Translations under genes and position numbers: made by a program
IMG/VR virus record: IMGVR_UViG_3300027911_000029
Coordinates: 1-41,338 of that record
From: a virus
Strand: one strand, 5' to 3'
Length of the DNA: 41,338 nt
Notes under the pieces: model-generated
Databases searched by the model: none
What the model was told of the DNA's origin: nothing
What the model saw: only the letters and a program-made list of their open reading frames with translations
Shown: piece by piece, positions 15,815 to 21,452 of the stretch
How the letters are laid out: each line of letters opens with the position of its first letter
How positions within the stretch are numbered: the first letter of the stretch is position 1

Positions 15815-16098
15815 ACGAATGCTTTCGGCTGTTATTCACCGCATGGCGCGGCGCGTGCCGTGAAACCTGGGGAACGACGTTTATTCTGCCTGCCAAAGTG
15901 GGGAATCGCAGCATTACCGAAGTGTGCGGGACTTCTGCGGGAAAGCGAGGGCTGATCATACCCATTCCCCGAAGGAGGAAAACCAAACGAGTACGAGAGA
16001 CTTTGAAGCATCCGGCCCCGTGGCGTCCAACACCACAGGGCCGAGTCGTACCGCCTTGGGCTGTGGCGTCCAACCCCACGGCTCAAGGGCCTCAATGC
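15815..16098. other. Non-coding, foreign-looking segment upstream of the tRNA
   Basis: About 285 bases with no credible gene on either strand; open frames here change composition and carry no ribosome site except an isolated GAAGGAGG at about 15971. It holds the twin hairpins at 16014-16088. Together with the tRNA and the transposase remnant it looks like a piece of bacterial chromosome rather than phage operon. Confidence 0.5.
16014..16088 (+). repeat. Two look-alike hairpins with identical GTGG-loop-CCAC cores
   Basis: Hairpin 1 is 16014-16042: GGCCC, one mismatch, GTGG, 9-nt loop CGTCCAACA, CCAC, mismatch, GGGCC. Hairpin 2 is 16054-16088: CCTTG, then GGCU paired with GGCU by G-C and G-U pairs, then GTGG, loop CGTCCAACC, CCAC and CAAGG. 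The cores GTGGCGTCCAAC(A/C)CCAC differ by one base, while the outer stems differ completely but still pair. That pattern points to selection for RNA (or cruciform) structure. Hairpin 2 ends 10 bases before the tRNA. Confidence 0.75.
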
Positions 16099-16201
16099 GC
16101 GGGCGTGGCGGAATTGGCATACGCGCTAGCTTTGGAAGCTAGTGGGGTTCTCTCTTGGCAGGGAGGCTAACCCCTTGAGGGTTCGATCCCCTCCGCCCGC
16201 A
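16099..16201 (+). tRNA. Class II tRNA with Leu-like body and UGG anticodon
   Basis: All arms can be drawn. The acceptor is GCGGGCG (16099-16105) with CGCCCGC (16194-16200) and discriminator A at 16201. The D-arm is GCG/CGC with a GG in the loop. The anticodon stem is CTAGC (16126-16130) with GCTAG (16138-16142), loop TTTGGAA, so the anticodon is TGG (16133-16135). The variable arm is 34 nt (16143-16176): GGGGTT/AACCCC plus an inner CTCTC/GGGAG helix. The T-arm is GAGGG-TTCGATC-CCCTC. The body and A73 fit tRNA-Leu, but UGG reads proline codons. No CCA is encoded. It stands on the strand opposite to its phage neighbours. Confidence 0.88.
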
Positions 16202-16216
16202 TTTCCAAAACCGAGC

Positions 16217-16450
16217 CTATTGTATCCCCAGTGGCTTGCGGAGTGTCAAACGCTTTCCGTCACAAGCCCTCAGTGCTGACTCTGCGCGTTCCGCGTCCGT
16301 CACCTTCCGATGGTTGTACCGAAAGTCGAATTCATTCAGATATTGCTGCAAGTACGGCACTCCGACGTGATGGTAGGTGCCATAGAGCCCGCGCTTTAAG
16401 AGCCCGAAATAGCCTTCCTTCGTCGCCCTCACGCAAAGCTGCCGCCCGAT
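16217..16450 (-). pseudogene. 3' remnant of an IS1595-like (ISXO2-type) transposase
   Basis: The frame ending at a TAG at 16217 encodes EGYFGLLKRGLYGTYHHVG, then YLQQYLNEFDFRYNHRKVTD and AERA...CDGKRLTLRKP. This is the C-terminal end of IS1595-family DDE transposases, including the last part of the catalytic region. The N-terminal two thirds, with the zinc ribbon and the first Asp residues, are missing: upstream of about 16435 the same frame no longer resembles transposase. No inverted repeats are visible. It is a dead fragment brought in with the tRNA segment, not an active element. Confidence 0.75.
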
Positions 16451-16503
16451 CCAAGATCTCGCCCCAGATTGTCTCCGAGTTCGGTTTGCGTGCGCTTTTC
16501 TTC
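16430..16503 (-). pseudogene. Truncated start of a small phage gene cut by the foreign segment
   Basis: Just after the DUF6745-like stop, a different frame reads KKSARKPNSETIWGEILDRA then AALREGDE before running into the transposase remnant out of frame. This short stretch looks like the N-terminus of a small helical phage protein. It has only a CTG (overlapping the TGA as CTGA) as possible start. I infer that a phage gene stood here and lost its 3' part when the host-like segment arrived. Confidence 0.35.
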
Positions 16504-18016
16504 AGCTCTGTTCCACCAGGCGTTTCAGATACTGCTCGCCGGTCATGCCGAACGTCGAAGCTACAGCGTTCAGCGGGGTCACAGCTTGGGGATCGCCGAG
16601 GCCGTCCTTCGCCAGCAGGCGCATCTCGGGATGCACTCGCAGAAAGTAAGGCTTCTTCGACCCATCGGGCTCGGGCGTGGAGTTGATGACCTTCACCATC
16701 ACCAGCGGTTCGTCGCCCGGCAACTCGGTGCGGTAGACCTCGCCGAATTCGTCTTCGGCGATCTTCTGCGCGCCGCTGTCGAGTAAATAGCGGGTGAGCC
16801 CGTAGCGCTCGATGAGAACGCGCCGCACTTCCGCATTCTCTTCGTCGGCAATATGCTTCACCGTGATCCATTCCGGCTTCACCACGGCGAAGGCCGGCAC
16901 CATCACGCCGTGCCAGAAGTAGAGATTCTCGACGTCGGACCGAAGCGCCGGGCCATCGACGCAGTGCAGGCGGCGAGTGCCAGCTAGGGTCTGCGCCACG
17001 CTCATGCCCGCACCACCGCGTTCGACGTGGACGTCAGGCTTCGCCACCCAGAAGAGCGTGTCCTCGGTGAAATGCAGGAACCACGCGCCCGCGACGAAGG
17101 CCTCGAAGATCGGCTTCGACCAGGCATGCACGGGCTCGGGAGATTGCAGTTGTAGCGCGCCGAGGTACGTGGTCGCGATCCAGGACAATTCCCAACGCCA
17201 CGACGACCATCCATAGGCCTGGACGCACCAAGCTGCGAATCGATGCAGCGAAGCTGCATCGATTCGCCCACCGTCGAGTGCGGCGAGTGCGTCGCGTGCG
17301 TCGAGTGCGGCGAGTGCGTCGCGTGCGTCGAGTGCGGCGAGTGCGTCGCGTGCGGCGAGTGCGGCGAGTGCGTCGCGTGCGTCGAGTGCGGCGAGTGCGG
17401 CGCGTGCGTCGCGTGCGGCGCGTGCGTCGCGTGCGTCGCGTGCGTCGAGTGCGTCGCGTGCGGCGCGTGCGTCGCGTGCGTCGAGTGCGTCGAGTGCGGC
17501 GCGTGCGTCGCGTGCGTCGAGTGCGTCGCGTGCGTCGAGTGCGGCGAGTGCGGCGCGTGCGTCGCGTGCGTCGAGTGCGTCGCGTGCGGCGCGTGCGTCG
17601 CGTGCGTCGCGTGCGTCGAGTGCGGCGCGTGCGGCGAGTGCGTCGAGTGCGTCGCGTGCGTCGAGTGCGTCGAGTGCGGCGCGTGCGGCGCGTGCGTCGA
17701 GTGCGTCGAGTGCGTCGCGTGCGGCGAGTGCGCGTGCGTCGATTGCGTCGATTGCGGCGAGTGCGGCGCGTGCGGCGCGTGCGGCGCGTGCGTCGCGTGG
17801 AATCACCTTATCGAGGACTTCCAACGCGTACTTCGCGAGCGATGGATGTTCGGCCAGGCTCCAGCCCTCGCGCAGGCGCACGACGTTGCGCTTCATGCCG
17901 AGCGCGCCCAGATAAACCCGCAGCGAGGCTTCAACTACGGGTTCATCGAGCGTGGCCGGATAATCGCAGGCCGCACTGAAGCGCTCAAGCAGCAGCGCGG
18001 GGCTAGTCGGCGACAT
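16502..18016 (-). CDS. DUF6745-like protein with a 58-unit (D/A)A(R/L) array
   Basis: A 504-residue protein. The start chosen is the ATG at 18014-18016 behind GGAGGCG; the longer frame overlaps the partner gene entirely. Residues 1-74 are an N-terminal helical part. Residues 75-247 are a three-residue repeat array (see separate entry). The C-terminal part resembles DUF6745: WSSWRWELSWIATTYLGA, then RLHCVDGPALRSDVENLYFW, ITVKHIADEENAEVRRVLIE, RYGLTRYLLDSGAQ, and VMVKVINSTPEPDGSKKPYF. The domain's function is unknown. Relatives I recall also carry Ala-rich short-period repeats before it. The gene overlaps its upstream partner by 14 nt. It may be a surface-independent cytoplasmic factor, as no signal peptide is present. 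Confidence 0.8.
   Translation of the reverse strand: MSPTSPALLLERFSAACDYPATLDEPVVEASLRVYLGALGMKRNVVRLREGWSLAEHPSLAKYALEVLDKVIPRDARAARAARAALAAIDAIDARALAARDALDALDARAARAALDALDARDALDALAARAALDARDARDARAARDALDARDARAALAALDARDALDARDARAALDALDARDARAARDALDARDARDARAARDARAALAALDARDALAALAARDALAALDARDALAALDARDALAALDGGRIDAASLHRFAAWCVQAYGWSSWRWELSWIATTYLGALQLQSPEPVHAWSKPIFEAFVAGAWFLHFTEDTLFWVAKPDVHVERGGAGMSVAQTLAGTRRLHCVDGPALRSDVENLYFWHGVMVPAFAVVKPEWITVKHIADEENAEVRRVLIERYGLTRYLLDSGAQKIAEDEFGEVYRTELPGDEPLVMVKVINSTPEPDGSKKPYFLRVHPEMRLLAKDGLGDPQAVTPLNAVASTFGMTGEQYLKRLVEQS
17276..17794 (-). repeat. 9-bp tandem array, 58 units, two variable positions per unit
   Basis: Minus-strand units follow G(A/C)C GCA C(G/T)C, encoding DAR, DAL, AAR or AAL. 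Apart from two ATC variants (AAI, DAI) and one 6-bp unit near the 5' end, every change is at these two positions. At the 3' end a 27-bp super-unit (DAR-DAL-AAL) is repeated. The array maintains frame throughout. The complementary frames are also stop-free, which produces long artificial ORFs such as poly-RRV. Confidence 0.95.
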
Positions 18017-18314
18017 TGCGAATCGCCTCCGGCGTGTACTCGCGCTGGATCTCGACTTCGTAATTGCCCGCCAGCAGCGTGATGGGCGCATGCTCTTCGT
18101 GCACCACGCGCACGCCCTCTTCGCCGACGCGCAGGTAGAGGCCGTTCTCGATTTCGAGAACTTCGGTGTGTGTGAGGTCTTCGACCTTATGAGCATGGCC
18201 GGTCACTTCGCCGTAGGCGAGAATGCCGTTGAGTCGTGGCTGAGCTGCCTGCTTCGGCAGGCTCTGGATGCGGCGGATCAGAACATCGCCCTGACGGTAG
18301 ATCGCGTTTTTCAT
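18003..18314 (-). CDS. Small conserved partner of the DUF6745-like gene
   Basis: A 103-residue protein starting at an ATG behind CTAGGAGTGAAACC. It shows the recognisable small-family pattern YRQGDVLIRRI at the N-terminus, LAYGEVTGHAHKVEDL in the middle, HEEHAPITLLAGNYEVEIQR and EYTPEAIRNVAD at the end. The conserved GHAH and HEEH histidines could bind a metal. I recall this family next to DUF6745-type genes in bacteria, suggesting the two act together. Its stop overlaps the start of the DUF6745-like gene. Function unknown. Confidence 0.8.
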   Translation of the reverse strand: MKNAIYRQGDVLIRRIQSLPKQAAQPRLNGILAYGEVTGHAHKVEDLTHTEVLEIENGLYLRVGEEGVRVVHEEHAPITLLAGNYEVEIQREYTPEAIRNVAD

Positions 18315-18527
18315 TGGTTTCACTCCTAGAGTTAGGGTGGCAGCGGTCGCCTGCAATCCGGCGACAGATCGAACAGCGGAGAAAAAGCATTTCGAACAGA
18401 AAGGCTTGCGCATTCCCGTGCGCAGATCAGTCAGGAACGCAGACGTCGACGCGCGGCAGTTGCGGCAGGCGCGCTCCCGCACGCGCGTTGAAAACGTCCA
18501 CTCAAAATAAGTGCGCCTTGACTTCAT
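18315..18527 (-). other. In-frame zinc-finger-like extension upstream of the partner gene
   Basis: The frame of the 103-residue gene stays open upstream to an ATG at 18527. It encodes FEWTFSTRVRERACRNCRAS, then an FCSKCFF pair, i.e. two CxxC knuckles about 25 residues apart. The stretch before the internal ATG (TAATLTLGVKP) is encoded by the ribosome site region and looks non-protein. Either a 174-residue longer form is made, or a former separate zinc-finger gene has lost its stop codon. Confidence 0.45.
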
Positions 18528-18556
18528 AGCTTCTCACACGCCCTTCAGGAAAAAAG

Positions 18557-18787
18557 TTACGCGGCTCGCCCGCCGCTGTCGCGCAGCTTCTGGCGCGCCT
18601 GGTCGGCTTCGTCTTCAACGCCGATCCACCAGTCGTCGACCTCTTTGCGGCCGCGCTCATAGCCGGCATCGCAGCCACGCGTGTATCCGGTGCGGTCGCC
18701 TTCTTTCTCGCCAACCTTGTAGCCAGCTCGCCATGCGGCCAGCGCCACCAGCAGGATTACGATCGCTTCGATCCAGATGTCACTCAT
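18557..18787 (-). CDS. Small membrane-anchored protein
   Basis: A 76-residue protein starting at the ATG inside ATGA overlap with the upstream stop (18784-18787), behind AAGGTGACAGC. An N-terminal hydrophobic segment (WIEAIVILLVALAAWRAGYK, residues 4-23) is followed by a charged, Gly-rich, helical cytoplasmic part (GEKEGDRTGYTRGCDAGYER). The GY/GR periodicity resembles small phage membrane proteins, but I cannot assign a function. Confidence 0.65.
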   Translation of the reverse strand: MSDIWIEAIVILLVALAAWRAGYKVGEKEGDRTGYTRGCDAGYERGRKEVDDWWIGVEDEADQARQKLRDSGGRAA

Positions 18788-19197
18788 GCTGTCACCTTCG
18801 ATTCGCACTTGCAAAACTTTCCTTCGCCGAGATATTTCGAGCACTCGGCTCGGCCTTCGTGCACGTGATTGCAATCAGGGCAAACAGGGTCCGATTTCCA
18901 TCGCGGTTGTTCCTCGCGATCCTGGCGCCGAACCCCACAGCCGGTTACCGAAAGCCTTGTACTCAGTTCTGCCCTCAATGGAACTTCGGTGCTTTCCGAT
19001 TTTCGCGCTTCCTCCGACAGCTCGCACAAAAATCGCTGCGCACGCTCCGTCGTCACCGATCGCAGGACAACGTTGCCATCGGCCGTCTCGCAACCGAATA
19101 GATGCTCGCCGAGGTAAGCGAAGATCACACAGAGATCCTGCGGCCCCATCAGGCGAAGGTCAGAAATTACTTCCTTGGCGGTCATGCGGTCGGTCAT
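18784..19197 (-). CDS. Early protein with C-terminal zinc motif
   Basis: A 137-residue protein whose ATG at 19197 overlaps the upstream stop (ATGA). The N-terminal half is helical (MTAKEVISDLRLMGPQDLCV), with an LGEHLFGCETADGNVVLRSV strand segment. The C-terminus has CPDCNHVHEGRAECSKYL and FCKCES, six Cys and two His fitting one or two zinc sites. It is one of a run of small coupled genes with Cys pairs. No family recognised. Confidence 0.65.
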   Translation of the reverse strand: MTDRMTAKEVISDLRLMGPQDLCVIFAYLGEHLFGCETADGNVVLRSVTTERAQRFLCELSEEARKSESTEVPLRAELSTRLSVTGCGVRRQDREEQPRWKSDPVCPDCNHVHEGRAECSKYLGEGKFCKCESKVTA

Positions 19198-19376
19198 GCC
19201 ATCACCTCGAGCCGAAACGGCGTCATCAGCGTGCAGTTGGGGCACCGGGCGAGGATCCAGGTGCTGGCCTGCGTCGGATAGGTTTCGACGGCCGTTGAGC
19301 CGGGAATGATCGCGCTGCAGGTGGAGCAGCGTGGATTCGCGACGTTGTAATCTGCAAGTGTGAGTTCTTGGCTCAT
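19194..19376 (-). CDS. Small zinc-ribbon protein (60 aa)
   Basis: The start chosen is the ATG at 19376, behind GAGGAAAGAAAC. The upstream Met in the same frame has no site. RCSTCSAIIPG at about 16-26 and ARCPNCTLMTPFRL at about 44-57 form a CxxC-x(26)-CxxC zinc ribbon. Such ribbons bind nucleic acid or protein. Part of the coupled small-gene run; its stop overlaps the next ATG. Confidence 0.65.
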   Translation of the reverse strand: MSQELTLADYNVANPRCSTCSAIIPGSTAVETYPTQASTWILARCPNCTLMTPFRLEVMA

Positions 19377-19386
19377 GTTTCTTTCC

Positions 19387-19671
19387 TCATGCGGCATCCT
19401 CAAACAGGCTGCGTTGCGGCGCCGGGTGGCGTCGCTTCCACTCGTCGAACTTCACCTGGTGCTCGGGGCAGAGGTGTTTGCCGGGCGCGACCTGCTTCGC
19501 GTGCTGTGCGCAGCAGGGCGCATCGCACGTTCCAGACTTCCGCGCCGCGACCTTCCAGTCGCAGAGCGCGACCGATGGCCGGCCGCAGCTCGCGCAGTGT
19601 TGCTTATGCGATCGCGGTCCGCCGCAGATGATGGCGACGTCGCCATTCTCGAATCGGATGTGCTCACACAT
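19387..19671 (-). CDS. Cys/His-rich protein with a clamp-binding-like C-terminus
   Basis: A 94-residue protein with about eight Cys and several His spread over MCEHIRF, CASCGRPSVALCDW, CDAPCCAQH and HLCPEHQVKF, enough for two zinc sites. The C-terminus ends PQRSLFEDAA, where QRSLF fits the QxxLF peptide by which proteins dock on the bacterial sliding clamp. The family resembles small phage zinc proteins of unknown role. It overlaps its upstream neighbour by 8 nt. Confidence 0.65.
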   Translation of the reverse strand: MCEHIRFENGDVAIICGGPRSHKQHCASCGRPSVALCDWKVAARKSGTCDAPCCAQHAKQVAPGKHLCPEHQVKFDEWKRRHPAPQRSLFEDAA

Positions 19672-19909
19672 CGGCTTTCCCTGGCTCTGCCGCGTCTCGC
19701 AGCGTCGACTGCGTCGCCGGCAGGAAGATCATTCCCTCCGCGTAGATCTCGCGATTTACGGGCTGCTTGGTGCGGAACTTCAGCAGCCGCACAATTTCGG
19801 GTTGTGTCGCCGGCATCGGCACCAGCGGGAAGCCGTGGAAGTTGTCTACCGGGAATCCCGCGGCCTTCAGCTCTGCGCTGATTGCAGCACTCCATTCCTC
19901 GAACGTCAT
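19664..19909 (-). CDS. Small early protein, no known domain
   Basis: An 81-residue protein, ATG at 19909 overlapping the upstream stop (ATGA). It begins MTFEEWSAAISAELKAAGFP, then a Pro-rich FHGFPLVPMPATQPEIVRLL stretch and NREIYAEGMIFLP. It could be an alpha/beta domain. Unlike its neighbours it has no Cys. No function can be proposed. Confidence 0.6.
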   Translation of the reverse strand: MTFEEWSAAISAELKAAGFPVDNFHGFPLVPMPATQPEIVRLLKFRTKQPVNREIYAEGMIFLPATQSTLRDAAEPGKADV

Positions 19910-20127
19910 ACGAATAGCTCCTGCTGCTGTGCCGGCTCCGCGGCCGGCTTAGATTTGTGTTCCGCAGCTTTGTGCTGAGAATCGAGTCGCGCGATGCACT
20001 CGAGGCATGGACCTTTGCGGCCACCGCCTTTTTCGCTGTGGTCGACGCGGTGCTGCGTGAAGCGCGAGCACTTGGTGCACCAGGCAGCGGCGGAGACGGT
20101 GTTGCGAGGGAAGTGTTCGCCGCTCAT
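19906..20127 (-). CDS. Small zinc protein ending in QQELF
   Basis: A 73-residue protein with WCTKCSRFTQHRVDH at about 16-30 and GPCLECIARLD at about 38-48: a CxxC-H-H-CxxC arrangement typical of small phage zinc-finger proteins. After a charged Ala/Lys/Pro-rich linker the last residues are AQQQELFV, again a QxxLF-type peptide. It overlaps both neighbours by four bases. A clamp- or polymerase-directed role is inference. Confidence 0.65.
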   Translation of the reverse strand: MSGEHFPRNTVSAAAWCTKCSRFTQHRVDHSEKGGGRKGPCLECIARLDSQHKAAEHKSKPAAEPAQQQELFV

Positions 20128-20363
20128 GCTTTGGCTTCCTCGTCGATCCGAACCAGTCGCCTAACCTTGCCGTAGAGGTGATCAGCGCAGTAGCCCCACC
20201 ACGCGAATCCTGAGAGGAAACGAGAGTGCCTGCGACGCAGCAGGGCGATCGCAGAATTCAGGCAGCCGGCCCTTGAACATTTCCTGCCATCGGGCGGCAT
20301 TTGCCAGCGATCATCGATCACCCACTCATACCGAAAACCTTCAGGCGCGATCTCGTTGCTCAT
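20124..20363 (-). CDS. Small early protein with Cys motif
   Basis: A 79-residue protein; the ATG at 20363 overlaps the upstream stop (ATGA) and follows GGAAAGCG. It opens MSNEIAPEGFRYEWVIDDRW, then RKCSRAGCLNSAIALLRRRH, and FAWWGYCADHLYGKVRRL near the end. C-x(4)-C and CxxH could form a treble-clef-like zinc site. The pattern resembles small phage proteins that carry one Cys4/Cys3His finger. Function unknown. Confidence 0.6.
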   Translation of the reverse strand: MSNEIAPEGFRYEWVIDDRWQMPPDGRKCSRAGCLNSAIALLRRRHSRFLSGFAWWGYCADHLYGKVRRLVRIDEEAKA

Positions 20364-20875
20364 GCGGTTTTCGCTTTCCGCGGCGAGCGGCTTGTTGCCC
20401 AGGCCGGCTCCAGTTGCGTGATGCACCTCCCGCTGCCGACCTGTTGGGTGGCTAACTGCCGCTCGCCTTCGGAAACTCGATCAGCGATCGGGATCCACTT
20501 CGCCGATCGCCACGGGATCTCGATCACGGCGCCTTCGCGCACGCGCATGAATTCGTGGTCGCCCTGGTGAAAGTCTTCGCGCACGCACGCCGGGAACGCG
20601 CAGCGGTTGCGAACGCGCGGCATCGGCCGCATCGGGTCGGTCACGCGGATCCGCGCCAGGTCGCGATCGACTGAGAGCACCTCGCCGGCGAAGTCTCCGG
20701 TGTGGTAGCCCTCCACGCGGTAATGCCGTCCGATGCTCAGCTCGCACCGAAACTTCGCCACGCGCGGGCCGAAGAACGCGAGGAGCGCGCCGGGCACAAA
20801 GCCGCAGAGCAGCGCGGTCTTCGCGATCGCCCGGGCAAAGAGCGCCACGTTGAGAAGTTCGTTGTGCGCTGTCAT
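20360..20875 (-). CDS. Early protein, possible membrane segment and SH3-like fold
   Basis: A 171-residue protein from the ATG at 20875 (ATGA overlap with the upstream gene); the longer frame upstream is a shadow of that gene. Residues 8-33 are hydrophobic (VALFARAIAKTALLCGFVPG then ALLAFFGP), suggesting a membrane helix. The remainder has HYRVEGYHTGDFAGEVLSVD and VREGAVIEIPWRSAKWIPIA, short strands as in SH3-like barrels. A FPACVREDFHQGDHEF stretch holds a Cys and three His. No family recognised. Confidence 0.55.
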   Translation of the reverse strand: MTAHNELLNVALFARAIAKTALLCGFVPGALLAFFGPRVAKFRCELSIGRHYRVEGYHTGDFAGEVLSVDRDLARIRVTDPMRPMPRVRNRCAFPACVREDFHQGDHEFMRVREGAVIEIPWRSAKWIPIADRVSEGERQLATQQVGSGRCITQLEPAWATSRSPRKAKTA

Positions 20876-21078
20876 GCGGCCTCCGTCATCGTGCGCGTGA
20901 AGGGCGCGACGCGCGGCGTTCCGCAGCCCAGGCAGCAGCCGACCAGGCCGGTGAGGCATTCCCAGCCGGCGATGAATTGTTGATCGCAATCGCAGACGCG
21001 GCAGTAGGTGGTGAATTCGACGCGCGTCTCGAGCGGTGGAACGGGCGAGCAGGGAAGTGGGGCCGCGGCGCAGCTCAT
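20872..21078 (-). CDS. Small zinc-ribbon protein (68 aa)
   Basis: Contains TTYCRVCDCDQQFIAG at about 23-38 and GLVGCCLGCGTPRVAP at about 44-59, a CxxC-x(20)-CxxC ribbon with an additional Cys on each side. It overlaps both neighbours by four bases, which supports real translation. Function unknown. Confidence 0.6.
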   Translation of the reverse strand: MSCAAAPLPCSPVPPLETRVEFTTYCRVCDCDQQFIAGWECLTGLVGCCLGCGTPRVAPFTRTMTEAA

Positions 21079-21296
21079 CGCATGCGCTCCGTTCGCTTGA
21101 GCGTCTCAAGCGCCCCGGCGACTTCGAGGATGATGTCGGTGGCCAGGTCCAGCGCGTCGATCTCTTGCTGTTCCTGGTGCTGGCGCAGTCTGCGGTCGAG
21201 GAATTCTGCCGACCAGATCGCGGGCCGAGGTGTGAGTGTGGACGTTGCCGGCGATGCCGGTGCTGCGCTGATTCGACGACATGGTACCGAGGCCAT
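21075..21296 (-). CDS. First gene of the coupled small-gene run
   Basis: A 73-residue protein behind a strong ribosome site (GGAGGAAAACAC before the ATG), in keeping with its position at the 5' end of the run of overlapping genes. The C-terminal two thirds is a charged helix: FLDRRLRQHQEQQEIDALDL then ATDIILEVAGALETLKRTER. No family recognised. The strong site here and the four-base overlaps downstream suggest ribosomes enter mainly at this gene. Confidence 0.65.
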   Translation of the reverse strand: MASVPCRRISAAPASPATSTLTPRPAIWSAEFLDRRLRQHQEQQEIDALDLATDIILEVAGALETLKRTERMR

Positions 21297-21368
21297 GTGT
21301 TTTCCTCCGAGTTGTGGGCGGTGCCTACTTCTTCAACAAAAAACTTTTTACGAGCGCGCCTGCGCCTC

Positions 21369-21447
21369 TGCTATCCTGTGGGCGATCAAACAAGAAGCAA
21401 TTCAGGCGGCGCGTGGAAACCGAGGCCACGCGCCGCTTTAATGTTTT
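21369..21447 (+). ncRNA. Possible plus-strand short RNA: extended -10 plus terminator-like hairpin
   Basis: On the plus strand, TGCTATCCT (21369-21377) is an extended -10 element. About 30 bases on, an 11-bp perfect stem GCGGCGCGTGG/CCACGCGCCGC (21406-21416 with 21426-21436, 9-nt loop) is followed by TTTAATGTTTT. Transcription from here would give an RNA of about 60 nt, opposite to all neighbouring genes. The T-tract is interrupted, so termination may be partial. Alternatively the hairpin acts on minus-strand mRNA after the gene ending at 21453. Confidence 0.45.
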
Positions 21448-21452
21448 CGGGC

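Noticed and set aside
15660-16095. Minus-strand open frames over the tRNA-proximal segment
   Set aside because: No ribosome site, overlap with hairpins, biased Arg/Ser/His composition; the region is better read as non-coding.
17276-17794. CRISPR array
   Set aside because: The 9-bp units are contiguous without spacers and in frame with a protein gene.
17243-18082. Long plus-strand frames of CVECGEC and RRVRRV repeats
   Set aside because: They are shadows of the 9-bp array; the minus-strand frame continues into a conserved domain, has a ribosome site and overlaps its partner gene, while the plus frames have neither.
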